DNA of 64,000 bases from Mameliella sp. MMSF_3455 (GTDB taxonomy: Bacteria; Pseudomonadota; Alphaproteobacteria; Rhodobacterales; Rhodobacteraceae). The notes under the pieces are model-generated. The model was not told the DNA's origin, did no database searches, and saw nothing but the letters and a program-made list of their open reading frames with translations. Position 1 is the first letter of the stretch, and each line of letters begins with the position of its first letter. The stretch is taken from positions 1-64,000 of the forward strand of contig NZ_JASHJL010000012.1 in NCBI RefSeq assembly GCF_030733205.1, written 5' to 3'. Of this stretch, positions 55,186 to 63,278 are shown in pieces. The translations under genes were made by a program, and so were the position numbers.

Positions 55186-56006
55186 CCGTCAAACGCGCCA
55201 GGGATCTTGCCTTTTCGGGCATTGTGCTGATCGCCGCCGCGATCTGGATCTTTCCGCTCTACTGGGCGCTGACCACGTCCCTTCGCAGCGAGAACCGGAT
55301 CGTGTCGGATGCCGGTGTTCTCATCGACGAGCTGAACTTTTCCGCCTACCTGTCGGTGCTGTCCAATTCCAAGCTGCCGATCTGGTATCTCAACTCGGTG
55401 GGGACCTCTCTCATCATCACGATCATTGTTCTGGTGACGGGCATGATGTGCGCCTATGCGCTGTCGCAACTGCGGTTTCCCGGGCGAAAGATGCTGTATC
55501 TCGTGGTGGTGGCCAGCTTCATGGTGCCGGTCCCGGCGCTATACGTGGCACAATTCGTGCTGATGAGCGATCTGGACCTGGTCAACACTTGGTGGGGGAT
55601 CATCCTGCCGCAGCTGATCGTTCCGGTGGTGGTGATCGTCTACAAGCAGTTCTTTGACGCCATCCCGCGCGAGATGCGTGAGGCCGTGCTGCTGGATGGG
55701 GGTGGAGAGTTCACCCTGCTGTTCAAGCTCTACCTGCCGCTGAACTGGGGCATCACGGCGGCGCTGGCGATCATCACCTTCATCTCGGCCTGGAACAATT
55801 TTTTCTGGCCGTTCCTGATCGCCACCAGCGAAAACATGATGACGATCCCGGTCGGCATTACGCAGGTCAACGACAGCTTCGGGGTCGCCTATGCCCGCAT
55901 GATGGCATTGGCCCTTCTGGCGGCGGCGCCGGTCATCATCGGCTATCTGGTCTTTCAGAAACGCGTGACCGAGGCGGTGATGATTTCTGCCGGCGTCAAA
56001 GGCTAG
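55182..56006 (+). CDS. CUT1 importer permease, MalG-type
   Basis: 274 aa, six membrane helices. EAA loop REAVLLDGGGEFTLLFKLYLPL near residue 166. Second half of the importer channel; translationally coupled to the first permease. Last gene of the arabinoside operon. Confidence 0.92.
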   Translation: MTVKRARDLAFSGIVLIAAAIWIFPLYWALTTSLRSENRIVSDAGVLIDELNFSAYLSVLSNSKLPIWYLNSVGTSLIITIIVLVTGMMCAYALSQLRFPGRKMLYLVVVASFMVPVPALYVAQFVLMSDLDLVNTWWGIILPQLIVPVVVIVYKQFFDAIPREMREAVLLDGGGEFTLLFKLYLPLNWGITAALAIITFISAWNNFFWPFLIATSENMMTIPVGITQVNDSFGVAYARMMALALLAAAPVIIGYLVFQKRVTEAVMISAGVKG

Positions 56007-56018
56007 GGTGTACTGGAT

Positions 56019-56044
56019 CGGGCCGCGGGATGTCCCGCGACCCG
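56019..56044. terminator. Hairpin between convergent permease and YHS genes
   Basis: GC-rich stem CGGGCCGCGGG / CCCGCGACCCG with one mismatch, no U-run. Possibly a shared terminator for the converging transcripts. Confidence 0.4.
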
Positions 56045-56067
56045 GCCTGTTTGCCGAACTGCAGCGA

Positions 56068-56550
56068 TCAGAGTTCGTCGATCGGTGTTTCCATGATCTC
56101 GGGCCACTTGGCAAAGGCGCCGGAGATCACGGTGTCACGGTCTTCCAGGTACTTGTCGAAGATGGCCTTGTTCACAAAGAGGTACAGCTTTCCATCGACG
56201 ATGTCGGCATAACGCACGTCACCGTCCAGCTTCTTGCCGGCGTAGACGCCAAAGGCGCAGAACCCGCCGAACTGGGGCAGCATGGCCGCCGGGTCTGCGT
56301 CGAAGGCGGCCTTGGATTCGGCATTGGCAAAATAGTAGTCGACGCCGTCGTGTTCCGAGGTGAATTCGGCGTCACCGATTTTCGGCGCGTCAGCCTTGAA
56401 CATCGACACCGGGTCAAAGCCGTGCATGCCCAGCGGATGGCCGGTCAGCGTCAGCCCGTTCGAGACATTGTACTCGTCGGCGGCAAAGGCGGCCGAGGCC
56501 AGCGCGATCAAAGATGCAGAGACGGCGGCGGCAAAGGTCAGTTTGGTCAT
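56068..56550 (-). CDS. Exported YHS-domain protein
   Basis: 160 aa. A signal peptide ends near SAAFA. The mature part has a YHS-type domain: GFDPVSMF, then EHDGVDYYFANAESKAAFDADPAAMLPQFGGFCAFGV. YHS domains are thought to bind metal; this one keeps a single Cys. It may function in periplasmic metal handling. Gap of 53 bp from the hydrolase gene upstream. Confidence 0.8.
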   Translation of the reverse strand: MTKLTFAAAVSASLIALASAAFAADEYNVSNGLTLTGHPLGMHGFDPVSMFKADAPKIGDAEFTSEHDGVDYYFANAESKAAFDADPAAMLPQFGGFCAFGVYAGKKLDGDVRYADIVDGKLYLFVNKAIFDKYLEDRDTVISGAFAKWPEIMETPIDEL

Positions 56551-56603
56551 GGTCTTGGTCCTTGTCTTCAGGGAGTTTTCAGGGAGGAGAAGTGCTGCGC
56601 CGC

Positions 56604-57452
56604 TTACGCGCCGCGAGCGATGCGGGTCACAGCGTCGTCTGTCCACCAGACGCCGTTGGCAACCATTCGGAAATTGATGATGGCGGCGAGGTATCCGTCG
56701 CCCTCCGGCACCTTCGCGCCGGCGGTGGCATCCCGAACCACGGCAACCTCGTAGCCCAGCTCCAGCAGTTCGTAGAGGTGCGCCTGGGTGCAGAGATTGG
56801 CCGACATGCCCGCCAGGATGACCTTGTCGATGCCGCGCTTGCGCAGCTGCAGGTTCAGATCGTTCTGCGCCGGGCTGTAGACCTTGTGCGGCGAACAGAC
56901 GATGGTTTCGCCATCCTCGATGTATTTCTTGTACTGCGGCATCCAGTCGGCGCCCGAGCCGTCGAAGCCGTCAAGGTTCAGCGGCCCGGGACGGTCGAAC
57001 ATGCCGATGGCGTGCATGGTCTTTTCCAGCGTCCCCTCGAAGTGCCACTTGTGGTCATGCGGGTAGTAGTAGTGGGGCGAGATGAAGACGGGCATGCCCG
57101 CGGCCTTGGCGGCGGCAAAGAGGCGTTCGATATTGTCGACGGTGCCCTGTTCGGTCACACTTTCGCCCACGACGCCCCAGGTCACGCCGTCCTCGGACAG
57201 GAAGTCGATCTGCGGATCCGTCACCACCAGCGCGGTGCGGCCCGGCGTGATGTCCATGTCGATCTGGGGCAGGCCGGGGTCGGCCGGATCCGCATACAGC
57301 GCGCGGGCCTCCGGCGTGGCGGCATGAGCGGCAGAGCCGGCAATGGCTGCGGCCCCGGTGGCCGCAGCGCCGGCCAAAAGGCGGCGGCGTGCCGTGTCCA
57401 CCTGTTCGGGCGTGACGTTGCATACGCATATGTCGTGATCGTCGTGGTTCAT
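56604..57452 (-). CDS. Isochorismatase-family cysteine hydrolase with Tat-like signal
   Basis: 282 aa from MNHDDHDICVCN, preceded by GGAGAGA. The first ~50 residues carry a twin-Arg stretch (TARRRLLAGAAATGAAAIAGSAAHA), indicating Tat export, although it has an unusual His/Asp/Cys-rich lead (HDDHDICVC). The catalytic domain has the Asp in VVTDPQIDFL, a Lys (SPHKVYSP region) and the nucleophile Cys in GMSANLCTQAH (about residue 210). Substrate unknown; family members hydrolyse amides or vinyl ethers. Confidence 0.82.
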   Translation of the reverse strand: MNHDDHDICVCNVTPEQVDTARRRLLAGAAATGAAAIAGSAAHAATPEARALYADPADPGLPQIDMDITPGRTALVVTDPQIDFLSEDGVTWGVVGESVTEQGTVDNIERLFAAAKAAGMPVFISPHYYYPHDHKWHFEGTLEKTMHAIGMFDRPGPLNLDGFDGSGADWMPQYKKYIEDGETIVCSPHKVYSPAQNDLNLQLRKRGIDKVILAGMSANLCTQAHLYELLELGYEVAVVRDATAGAKVPEGDGYLAAIINFRMVANGVWWTDDAVTRIARGA

Positions 57453-57629
57453 GGTCTCTCTCCTTTGGGTCAGAGCGGGGTGGGACAGCGCGGTCGCGCT
57501 GCCAGGGCCGCGAAAGTGGGGGCGCCGCATGGCGGTGCCAGTCGCGGCCTTTGGTGTGCCGCGTTGGTCCGTGTATCTTTCGCTGTCCTTGGGGACCGGG
57601 CTGCCAGGTGGGGCGGCCCGGGAATGGGG

Positions 57630-58013
57630 TCAGTCCACCGCGGGCGGCAGGATGCAGGTGCAGACCGGCGGCGGCGTCAGGGCCTGGGGGCCGGGCAGCG
57701 GGGCAAGGTCGGGCAGGTCCTCGGGAAAGGCGCCCTCGGCGCGCCAGTCGACCTCGTCGGTTGTTCGCGGGAGGCGGACCAGGAGTCGCGGTCCTCCTTC
57801 GGGTGTGCTGCCGGCATAGGCCGGGGCGGACATCATGATGAGCGTGGCCAGCCCGCCGGTGGCCAGGGCGCCGGCCAAGGCCGCGATCAAGAGCGAGGTC
57901 ATCTCGCGGATGCCACGCATCCTGGGCGAGCCTTGCGGAGCATGTATGACGGTTACGCGGCAAAGGCGTTGTGCGTCGGGACCCGGGCGGGCCGGTGCGG
58001 ATGTCAGTTCCAT
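57630..58013 (-). CDS. Small single-pass membrane or exported protein, unrecognised
   Basis: 127 aa from ATG 58013, preceded by GAAAGG at 9 bp; an internal ATG at 57920 (MRGIREMTSLLIAALAG) would give a normal signal sequence. One hydrophobic stretch (TSLLIAALAGALATGGLATLIM) ends in SAPAYA, then a Pro-rich tail with CTC near the end. No family recognised. Confidence 0.5.
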   Translation of the reverse strand: MELTSAPARPGPDAQRLCRVTVIHAPQGSPRMRGIREMTSLLIAALAGALATGGLATLIMMSAPAYAGSTPEGGPRLLVRLPRTTDEVDWRAEGAFPEDLPDLAPLPGPQALTPPPVCTCILPPAVD

Positions 58014-58104
58014 GTCTTGGGCCTTTCGTGTTCGCGTTGCCCGGGGCGCTGGCCCCGAATTTCGATTACGAGGGTCGGCGCCTCATCTTGTTGATGAAAT
58101 GAGA

Positions 58105-59199
58105 TTAAACCGCCCCGGCCCTGACAGTATCGGCCCCGCCTGCCAGCCTTTGGACAGTCCCTGCCATGACCGCGCCCTGGGGTAGGCGCGGCACGTCGCA
58201 GGCGCGGTTACGGTACTGCGCCGGGGCCTGCCCAACCCAGCGTTTGAAGGCACGGCCAAAGGCGCTCTGCTCGGCAAAGCCGGTGAGAAATGCGACCTCG
58301 GCAATACTACAGTCGCTGTGTTCCAGCAGATCGCGCGCAAGTTTGACCTGAACCTCGCGGACCACGTCGCGATAGGTGGTGCCTTCGTCCGAAAGGCGGC
58401 GAAAGAAGGTCCGTTCGCTCATCCCCATATCCCGCGCGAGGCAGGCCGCGCGCGGGACACCTGTGCTGAGCGCGGTGGACAGGCGGCGGCACAGGTCCGC
58501 CCGCAGTGGCGGCTCCGTTTCTTGGGGGCCCAGTTCCTGGTCCAGGTGCCGCGTCATGAACTCCGACAGAGCCTCGTCTCCGAGACGGTTGGGCAGGTCG
58601 AGGGAGCGTAATGACAGGGCGATGGAATCGCGGTCGGCGCCAAAGAGGACAGGGCAGCCGAAATGTGCCTCGTAGCGTGCCGGATCGCCGGAACAGCTGT
58701 GCCGAAAGGTGACGAACTCCAGCTGTAGCTCGTCGCGCACGAAATCCCGCGCGTTGCGGGCAAACCCGGCAAACGCGCATTCGTTTCGCAGGGTGAGGGC
58801 CGGGTGATCCGGCGTCCTTCCTTCGAGCATCAGCCGCGCCGGCGCAAGGCTGGTGTCCAGCCGGTAGACAGCGGTGTCCGTCAGCAGGCGAAAATAGCGT
58901 TCCAGCCGCACCAGCGAGGCGCGCAGGGTTGGCGCGGTCTTGAGCGCGAGCCCCAGAACACCAAGGTCATCCATCCGGATTGCATCGGCATAGGCCGCCA
59001 TCAGGCTGACGCGGTCGGGATGACGCCGCGCGATCCAGCAGATGAGATCGAAAAAGCTCTGGTCGTCCAATTGCCCGTCCACGAGAGGGGCCACCCTGTG
59101 AACCTGGACACCGCCGGAGAGGATGTCCCCCTTCGGGGTCAGGGTCAGTTTGGCGGCCTCGGTGAGGGCGTGGGCAAAGGCTGCGGTGACGGTGGGCAT
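58105..59199 (-). CDS. AraC-family regulator with arabinose-binding-type N-terminal domain
   Basis: 364 aa from MPTVTAAFAHALTEAAKL. Same architecture as the AraC protein at 19128-20150: an N-terminal ~220-residue effector domain and a C-terminal double helix-turn-helix (DMGMSERTFFRRLSDEG; SIAEVAFLTGFAEQSAFGRAFKRW). The tail after the DNA-binding domain is about 30 residues longer than usual. It lies in the leftward group of small enzymes and may control the hydrolase and YHS genes after it. Confidence 0.87.
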   Translation of the reverse strand: MPTVTAAFAHALTEAAKLTLTPKGDILSGGVQVHRVAPLVDGQLDDQSFFDLICWIARRHPDRVSLMAAYADAIRMDDLGVLGLALKTAPTLRASLVRLERYFRLLTDTAVYRLDTSLAPARLMLEGRTPDHPALTLRNECAFAGFARNARDFVRDELQLEFVTFRHSCSGDPARYEAHFGCPVLFGADRDSIALSLRSLDLPNRLGDEALSEFMTRHLDQELGPQETEPPLRADLCRRLSTALSTGVPRAACLARDMGMSERTFFRRLSDEGTTYRDVVREVQVKLARDLLEHSDCSIAEVAFLTGFAEQSAFGRAFKRWVGQAPAQYRNRACDVPRLPQGAVMAGTVQRLAGGADTVRAGAV

Positions 59200-59225
59200 G
59201 GCAGGCTCCAATTCTTTGCAGGGAA

Positions 59226-59260
59226 ATGAAAACCGCCCCCGGGGATGATCCGGGGGCGGT
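59226..59260 (-). terminator. Rho-independent terminator after the flavin-binding protein gene
   Basis: Perfect 11-bp stem ACCGCCCCCGG / CCGGGGGCGGT with a 7-nt loop, followed on the minus strand by TTTTCATTTCCC. Confidence 0.85.
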
Positions 59261-59272
59261 GTCGGGGCAGGG

Positions 59273-59869
59273 TCAGGGACTGGTAAAGCGCTGTTGTTCC
59301 AGTTCGGCGATGCGTTCGCGCAAGCGGCGGATTTCCTCGCCGTATTCGGCATCGGTGCGGCGCACCGGAATGTGCTGCGGGCAATTCCAGTCGAAGGCGG
59401 CCACGTGGACAACGATGGCGCGTTCGGCGGGCGGCGCATCCGGACCATTCAGATGGGCAATCACCGACGGATCCTCGGTGATCCGGGCATTTCCAAGCAG
59501 CTTGAGCCGCTTGCGCCGCGCAAAATCCACCGCGAGGATCGAGATGCGGTCATTCCTGCGCAGGTTTCCGGTGCTGATGTACTGCTTGTTCCCGCTGTAA
59601 TCCGCATAGGCGACGGTCTGCGGGTCGATCACCTTGAGAAACCCGGGCGTGCCGCCGCGAAACTGGACATAGGGCCAGCCTGTCTCGGACACCGTGGCCT
59701 GGAACATGCCGTCGCGGGCCTTGATGAAGGCGGCTTCGCGTTCGGTCAGTTCGGCACCATCGTTGCGGTCGGGGGAGAGGACGCGCGCGTAGATCTCGTC
59801 CGAGCCGTGCTGATGCTGTTCCGCACGCACGGTGGGCGTAAAGGCGATCCGGGCATAGGCATTGGCCAT
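59273..59869 (-). CDS. Pyridoxamine 5'-phosphate oxidase-like flavin-binding protein
   Basis: 198 aa. Split-barrel FMN-binding family: AFIKARDGMFQATVSETGWPYVQFRGG near residue 47 and YADYSGNKQYISTGNL near residue 88 form the flavin pocket. A C-terminal coiled-coil-like helix (EEIRRLRERIAELEQQ) ends the protein. Possibly a flavin-dependent reductase. Third of the leftward genes AhpD-like, DUF1348, this. Confidence 0.83.
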   Translation of the reverse strand: MANAYARIAFTPTVRAEQHQHGSDEIYARVLSPDRNDGAELTEREAAFIKARDGMFQATVSETGWPYVQFRGGTPGFLKVIDPQTVAYADYSGNKQYISTGNLRRNDRISILAVDFARRKRLKLLGNARITEDPSVIAHLNGPDAPPAERAIVVHVAAFDWNCPQHIPVRRTDAEYGEEIRRLRERIAELEQQRFTSP

Positions 59870-59880
59870 GGTCTTTCTCC

Positions 59881-60345
59881 TTATAGCCCCAGGTCGGTCA
59901 GGCCGGGGTGATCCTGCGGGCGCGGGCCTTGCGGCCAGTGCATCAGGCGCTCATCTTCCCGAATTGGCAGATCGTTGATCGAGGCGACGCGGCGCTGCAT
60001 TCGGCCATCGGGCGCGAACTCCCAGTTTTCGTTGCCGTAGGCGCGGAACCACGCGCCGCTGTCGTCGCGGTATTCATAGGCAAAGCGCACGGCGATGCGG
60101 TTGCCGTCATGGGCCCAAAGCTCCTTGATCAGGCGGTAGTCATGTTCGCGCGCCCATTTGCGCGACAGAAAGTCGACGATGCGGTCACGGCCCTCGAAAC
60201 GCTCGGCGCGGTTGCGCCATTGGCTGTCGGGCGTATAGGCCAGCGCCACCTTTTCGGGCTGGCGCGTGTTCCATGCATCCTCGGCCAGGCGGACCTTTTG
60301 CGCGGCGGTTTCGCTGCTGAATGGGGGGATCGGGGGTCGGGTCAT
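59881..60345 (-). CDS. DUF1348 / SnoaL-like protein
   Basis: 154 aa NTF2-like fold. The [29 protein letters not shown] and [26 protein letters not shown] stretches identify the DUF1348 family, often found with flavin-binding and AhpD-like proteins under TetR control. Function unknown. Confidence 0.85.
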   Translation of the reverse strand: MTRPPIPPFSSETAAQKVRLAEDAWNTRQPEKVALAYTPDSQWRNRAERFEGRDRIVDFLSRKWAREHDYRLIKELWAHDGNRIAVRFAYEYRDDSGAWFRAYGNENWEFAPDGRMQRRVASINDLPIREDERLMHWPQGPRPQDHPGLTDLGL

Positions 60346-60431
60346 CTTTGGTTCCTCGGGGAAAGGTGGGCACCCCGGCGGGGGACAAGGGACAGGGAAT
60401 GTGCCGGGGCGCCCTGGGGGGACCTGCGGGA

Positions 60432-60980
60432 TCAGGCGGCGTCAGAGCTTACGACCGGAAAGTCGATCGGGGTTCCGAAGGCCTCGTTGAGGTAGTTGGT
60501 CAGCGTGTTGAGCGCGACATGGGCGACGATCTCGACGATCTGCGCATCGCTGAAGCCGGCGAGTTTGACGGCAGAGACCTCAGCCTCGATCACGTTGCCG
60601 CGCGCCTTGACCAGCGACACGGCAAAGCGGACGGCGGCATCGGCCTTGGGGTCCGTCGAACCGCCCCGGCGGTTGGCCACGATCTCGGCGTCGTCGAGCT
60701 TGGCCATGTTCTTGCCGATGAAGGCATGGGCCGACAAGCAGTAGTCGCAGCCATTCACCTGCGCGACGGCCAAAGCGATGCGTTCTCGGGTGGCAGCGGG
60801 CAGGTCTCCCTTGGACAGGGCGCCGCTCAGTTCGAGGTAGCCGCCCAGGGCTGCGGGGCTGTTGGCCGTCAGCCGAAAGAGGTTGGGTGCCGAACCAAGC
60901 GAGGCCTTGACCGCCTCGAGCAGTGGGCGCGAGGCGGCGGGGGCGTCTTCGATGGTGGCCGGAAGGGGGATACGGGTCAT
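60432..60980 (-). CDS. Carboxymuconolactone decarboxylase / AhpD-like protein
   Basis: 182 aa with the redox motif CDYC followed by LSAH (about residue 77), typical of AhpD-like peroxidase-related proteins, and an all-helical fold. First gene of the leftward group, divergent from tetR. A role in thiol-dependent peroxide or electrophile defence is likely. Confidence 0.87.
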   Translation of the reverse strand: MTRIPLPATIEDAPAASRPLLEAVKASLGSAPNLFRLTANSPAALGGYLELSGALSKGDLPAATRERIALAVAQVNGCDYCLSAHAFIGKNMAKLDDAEIVANRRGGSTDPKADAAVRFAVSLVKARGNVIEAEVSAVKLAGFSDAQIVEIVAHVALNTLTNYLNEAFGTPIDFPVVSSDAA

Positions 60981-61030
60981 GGGATCTCTCTTGGTGTGGT
61001 TTCAGTGAACGCGTTTGAACGCCACTCATA

Positions 61031-61048
61031 AAACAGACAGGTCTGTAT
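61031..61048. promoter_or_regulatory. TetR operator candidate 1
   Basis: AAACAGA-CAGG-TCTGTAT, a palindrome with a perfect ACAGAC/GTCTGT core, 50 bp upstream of the AhpD-like gene. Same half-sites and 4-bp spacing as candidate 2. Confidence 0.7.
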
Positions 61049-61131
61049 ATTTGTCAAACCCCTATCACCAAGCTGTGAAAAATGGCTCCAGCGCTTTCAC
61101 ATTGAAATAGAGTTCAAAAAGCAGGATAAAT

Positions 61132-61149
61132 ATACAGAACTGTCTGATA
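61132..61149. promoter_or_regulatory. TetR operator candidate 2
   Basis: ATACAGA-ACTG-TCTGATA, sharing ACAGA-N4-TCTG with candidate 1, 15 bp upstream of the tetR start codon. Suggests autoregulation. Confidence 0.65.
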
Positions 61150-61164
61150 ACTGGAGAGAACGAT

Positions 61165-61761
61165 TTGAAGTCGCGCCGTGATGATCTTGTCGAAACTGCC
61201 CTGAATCTTTTCTATGTCCACGGCTTCAACGCGACCGGCATCGACCGCATCCTGAGCGAATCAGGTGTGGCCAAGATGACCCTCTACAAGCACTTCCGCT
61301 CGAAGGACGAATTGATCCTCGCCGCCCTGCAACTGCGCGACGAACGGTTTCGCAACTGGCTCATGGCCGAGATGGAGAAGTCGTCGACCGATCCCGAAGA
61401 GCGGCTGATGGCGATGTTTCCCGCACTGGAAACATGGTTCTTGGGCAAGGCGTTCAAGGGGATGGGTTTCTACGGGTGTGCCTTCATAAACGCGGCGGGT
61501 GAGTTCGGGGACCAAGCCCATCCGGCGCATCGTCTGGCGGCGGAGCACAAGCGTCGAATCGTCGACTACCTCGTCGAACTCTGCCGTGATGCGGGTTTGC
61601 CCGATCCGGAAGGCCTGGCCGAGCAGCTTGCCCTTCTCAAGGAAGGGGCCATTGCCACGGCGCATGTCCGGAACATGCCCGAGGCGGCCCGCACCGCCGA
61701 AAAGATGGCGCGCGTTCTGATCGAAAGCGCCAAGGCAAGGCGCGGCAATCCGGCAGAATGA
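61165..61761 (+). CDS. TetR-family regulator
   Basis: 198 aa, TTG start eight bases after GGAG. DNA-binding helix-turn-helix at about residues 10-55 (GFNATGIDRILSESGVAKMTLYKHFRSKDELI). The C-terminal part has a Cys in FYGCAFINA, a position conserved in many TetR proteins of this type. It probably represses itself and the divergent AhpD-like/DUF1348/flavin-protein genes through the paired palindromes. Confidence 0.9.
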   Translation: MKSRRDDLVETALNLFYVHGFNATGIDRILSESGVAKMTLYKHFRSKDELILAALQLRDERFRNWLMAEMEKSSTDPEERLMAMFPALETWFLGKAFKGMGFYGCAFINAAGEFGDQAHPAHRLAAEHKRRIVDYLVELCRDAGLPDPEGLAEQLALLKEGAIATAHVRNMPEAARTAEKMARVLIESAKARRGNPAE

Positions 61762-61830
61762 GCGCCGCCTCTGGACTTTTTCATCGAAATTCAGGATCGA
61801 GAGGGCTGTTTACGATAGGAAAACGGTATC

Positions 61831-62715
61831 ATGCTCGACAAGTTAGAAATGTTCATCGCCTTGGCCCGTGAAGGCCATTTCGGGCGGGCCGCGGAGCGCA
61901 TGAACATCGCGCAACCCACCTTGTCGGCGGGGATCAAGCAGCTTGAAGAGCAGCTTGGCGTCCAGCTGGTGTATCGAGGCTCGCGATTCGGAGGGCTGAC
62001 CCCCGAAGGCCAGACCGCGCTGACATGGGCCAAGCGGATCACCGGCGATGCCCGTCAGTTGCGGGACGAAATGCGGATGAGCCGGACGGGCCTTGCTGGT
62101 GAAGTGCGGCTTGCCGTGATCCCCACCGCCCAGTCCTGGGCCGGACATCTCTGCACGGTCTTCGCGGCCCGTCACCCGAATGTCCGGTTCCGGATCCTGT
62201 CCCGCAACTCGCGCGAGATCCTGCAATTGCTGGACGATTTCGAGGCGGACGCCGGGATTTCCTATCTCGACAACGAGCCCCTTGGCCGTGTCGATACGGC
62301 CGAATTGTACGAAGAAAGCTACATGCTTGTCTGCGCGATATCTTCTCATTTCGCCGGTCGGGATAGCGTCGACTGGTCGGCCCTCAGCGGCGTGCAACTG
62401 GCCCTTTTGACGCCCGACATGCAGAACCGGCGTATCATCAATCGCCTGTTCACCAAGAACGGCGTCCGGCCCAGCACTTGCATCGAAACGAACTCGGTCA
62501 TCGCTCTGGTGGCCAGCGTGATCCAAGGGCAATGCGTGACCGTTCTGCCCGGAGATCTCGCGCGGTTCCTTGCGGCTGGCAAGGATATTTCACTGGTCCC
62601 GCTGCAAGGGGCGGGACGCTATCACAAGGTCGGATTGATCCTGCCTCACAGGGATCCGCGCACACCGGTTCTGGATGCGCTATTGAAAGAGGCGCGCAAG
62701 CTGCCGCCAGTTTGA
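61831..62715 (+). CDS. LysR-family regulator of the formate dehydrogenase operon
   Basis: 294 aa. N-terminal winged helix-turn-helix (FGRAAERMNIAQPTLSAGIKQLEEQLGVQL) and a substrate-binding domain. It lies 89 bp upstream of fdsG in the same direction, the usual place for the regulator of fds genes. No intervening terminator seen. Confidence 0.85.
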   Translation: MLDKLEMFIALAREGHFGRAAERMNIAQPTLSAGIKQLEEQLGVQLVYRGSRFGGLTPEGQTALTWAKRITGDARQLRDEMRMSRTGLAGEVRLAVIPTAQSWAGHLCTVFAARHPNVRFRILSRNSREILQLLDDFEADAGISYLDNEPLGRVDTAELYEESYMLVCAISSHFAGRDSVDWSALSGVQLALLTPDMQNRRIINRLFTKNGVRPSTCIETNSVIALVASVIQGQCVTVLPGDLARFLAAGKDISLVPLQGAGRYHKVGLILPHRDPRTPVLDALLKEARKLPPV

Positions 62716-62804
62716 TCGGAAATTTCTATCGACTGACGGAACAGCGTTATTGAAGGCCCCCCCTCCGAACGTGCCAGTTGGCGCCAATTCAGGAGGATCG
62801 CCAT

Positions 62805-63278
62805 ATGCCTGCCAGCGCCGACTACGACGCAGCCGAGCTGAAACTCATCATCGCCGCGCATCAGTCCCTCGAAGGACCGCTGCTGCCGCTGCTGCATGCC
62901 ATCCAGGACAGCTTTGGTCATATACCGGCCAAGGCGCACGCGCAGATCTGTGATGCGCTGAACATCACCCGGGCCGAGTTGCACGGGGTCATCAGCTTCT
63001 ACCATGACTTCCGCGAAGCTCCGGCAGGCCGACATGTGCTGAAGATCTGCCGTGCCGAGGCCTGCCAGTCCGTCGGCGGCAACGAACTGGCCGAAGGCCT
63101 GCTCTCGAAACTGGGACTGGACTGGCACGGGACAACCCCGAACGGCGCGGTCACGATCGAGCCGGTCTACTGCCTGGGCCTCTGCGCCTGCGCACCTGCG
63201 GCAATGGTGGATGACCGTGTTGTTGGCCGCATCGACGCAGACAGGCTGGACAGATTGCTGGCGGAGGCGGGCGCATGA
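62805..63278 (+). CDS. fdsG: NAD-dependent formate dehydrogenase gamma subunit (NuoE-like)
   Basis: 157 aa from ATG 62805, behind AGGAGGA. It is a thioredoxin-fold [2Fe-2S] subunit with C82, C87, C123 and C127 (C-x4-C-x35-C-x3-C) as ligands. It relays electrons between the formate-oxidising alpha subunit and FdsB. Overlaps fdsB by ATGA. Confidence 0.9.
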   Translation: MPASADYDAAELKLIIAAHQSLEGPLLPLLHAIQDSFGHIPAKAHAQICDALNITRAELHGVISFYHDFREAPAGRHVLKICRAEACQSVGGNELAEGLLSKLGLDWHGTTPNGAVTIEPVYCLGLCACAPAAMVDDRVVGRIDADRLDRLLAEAGA

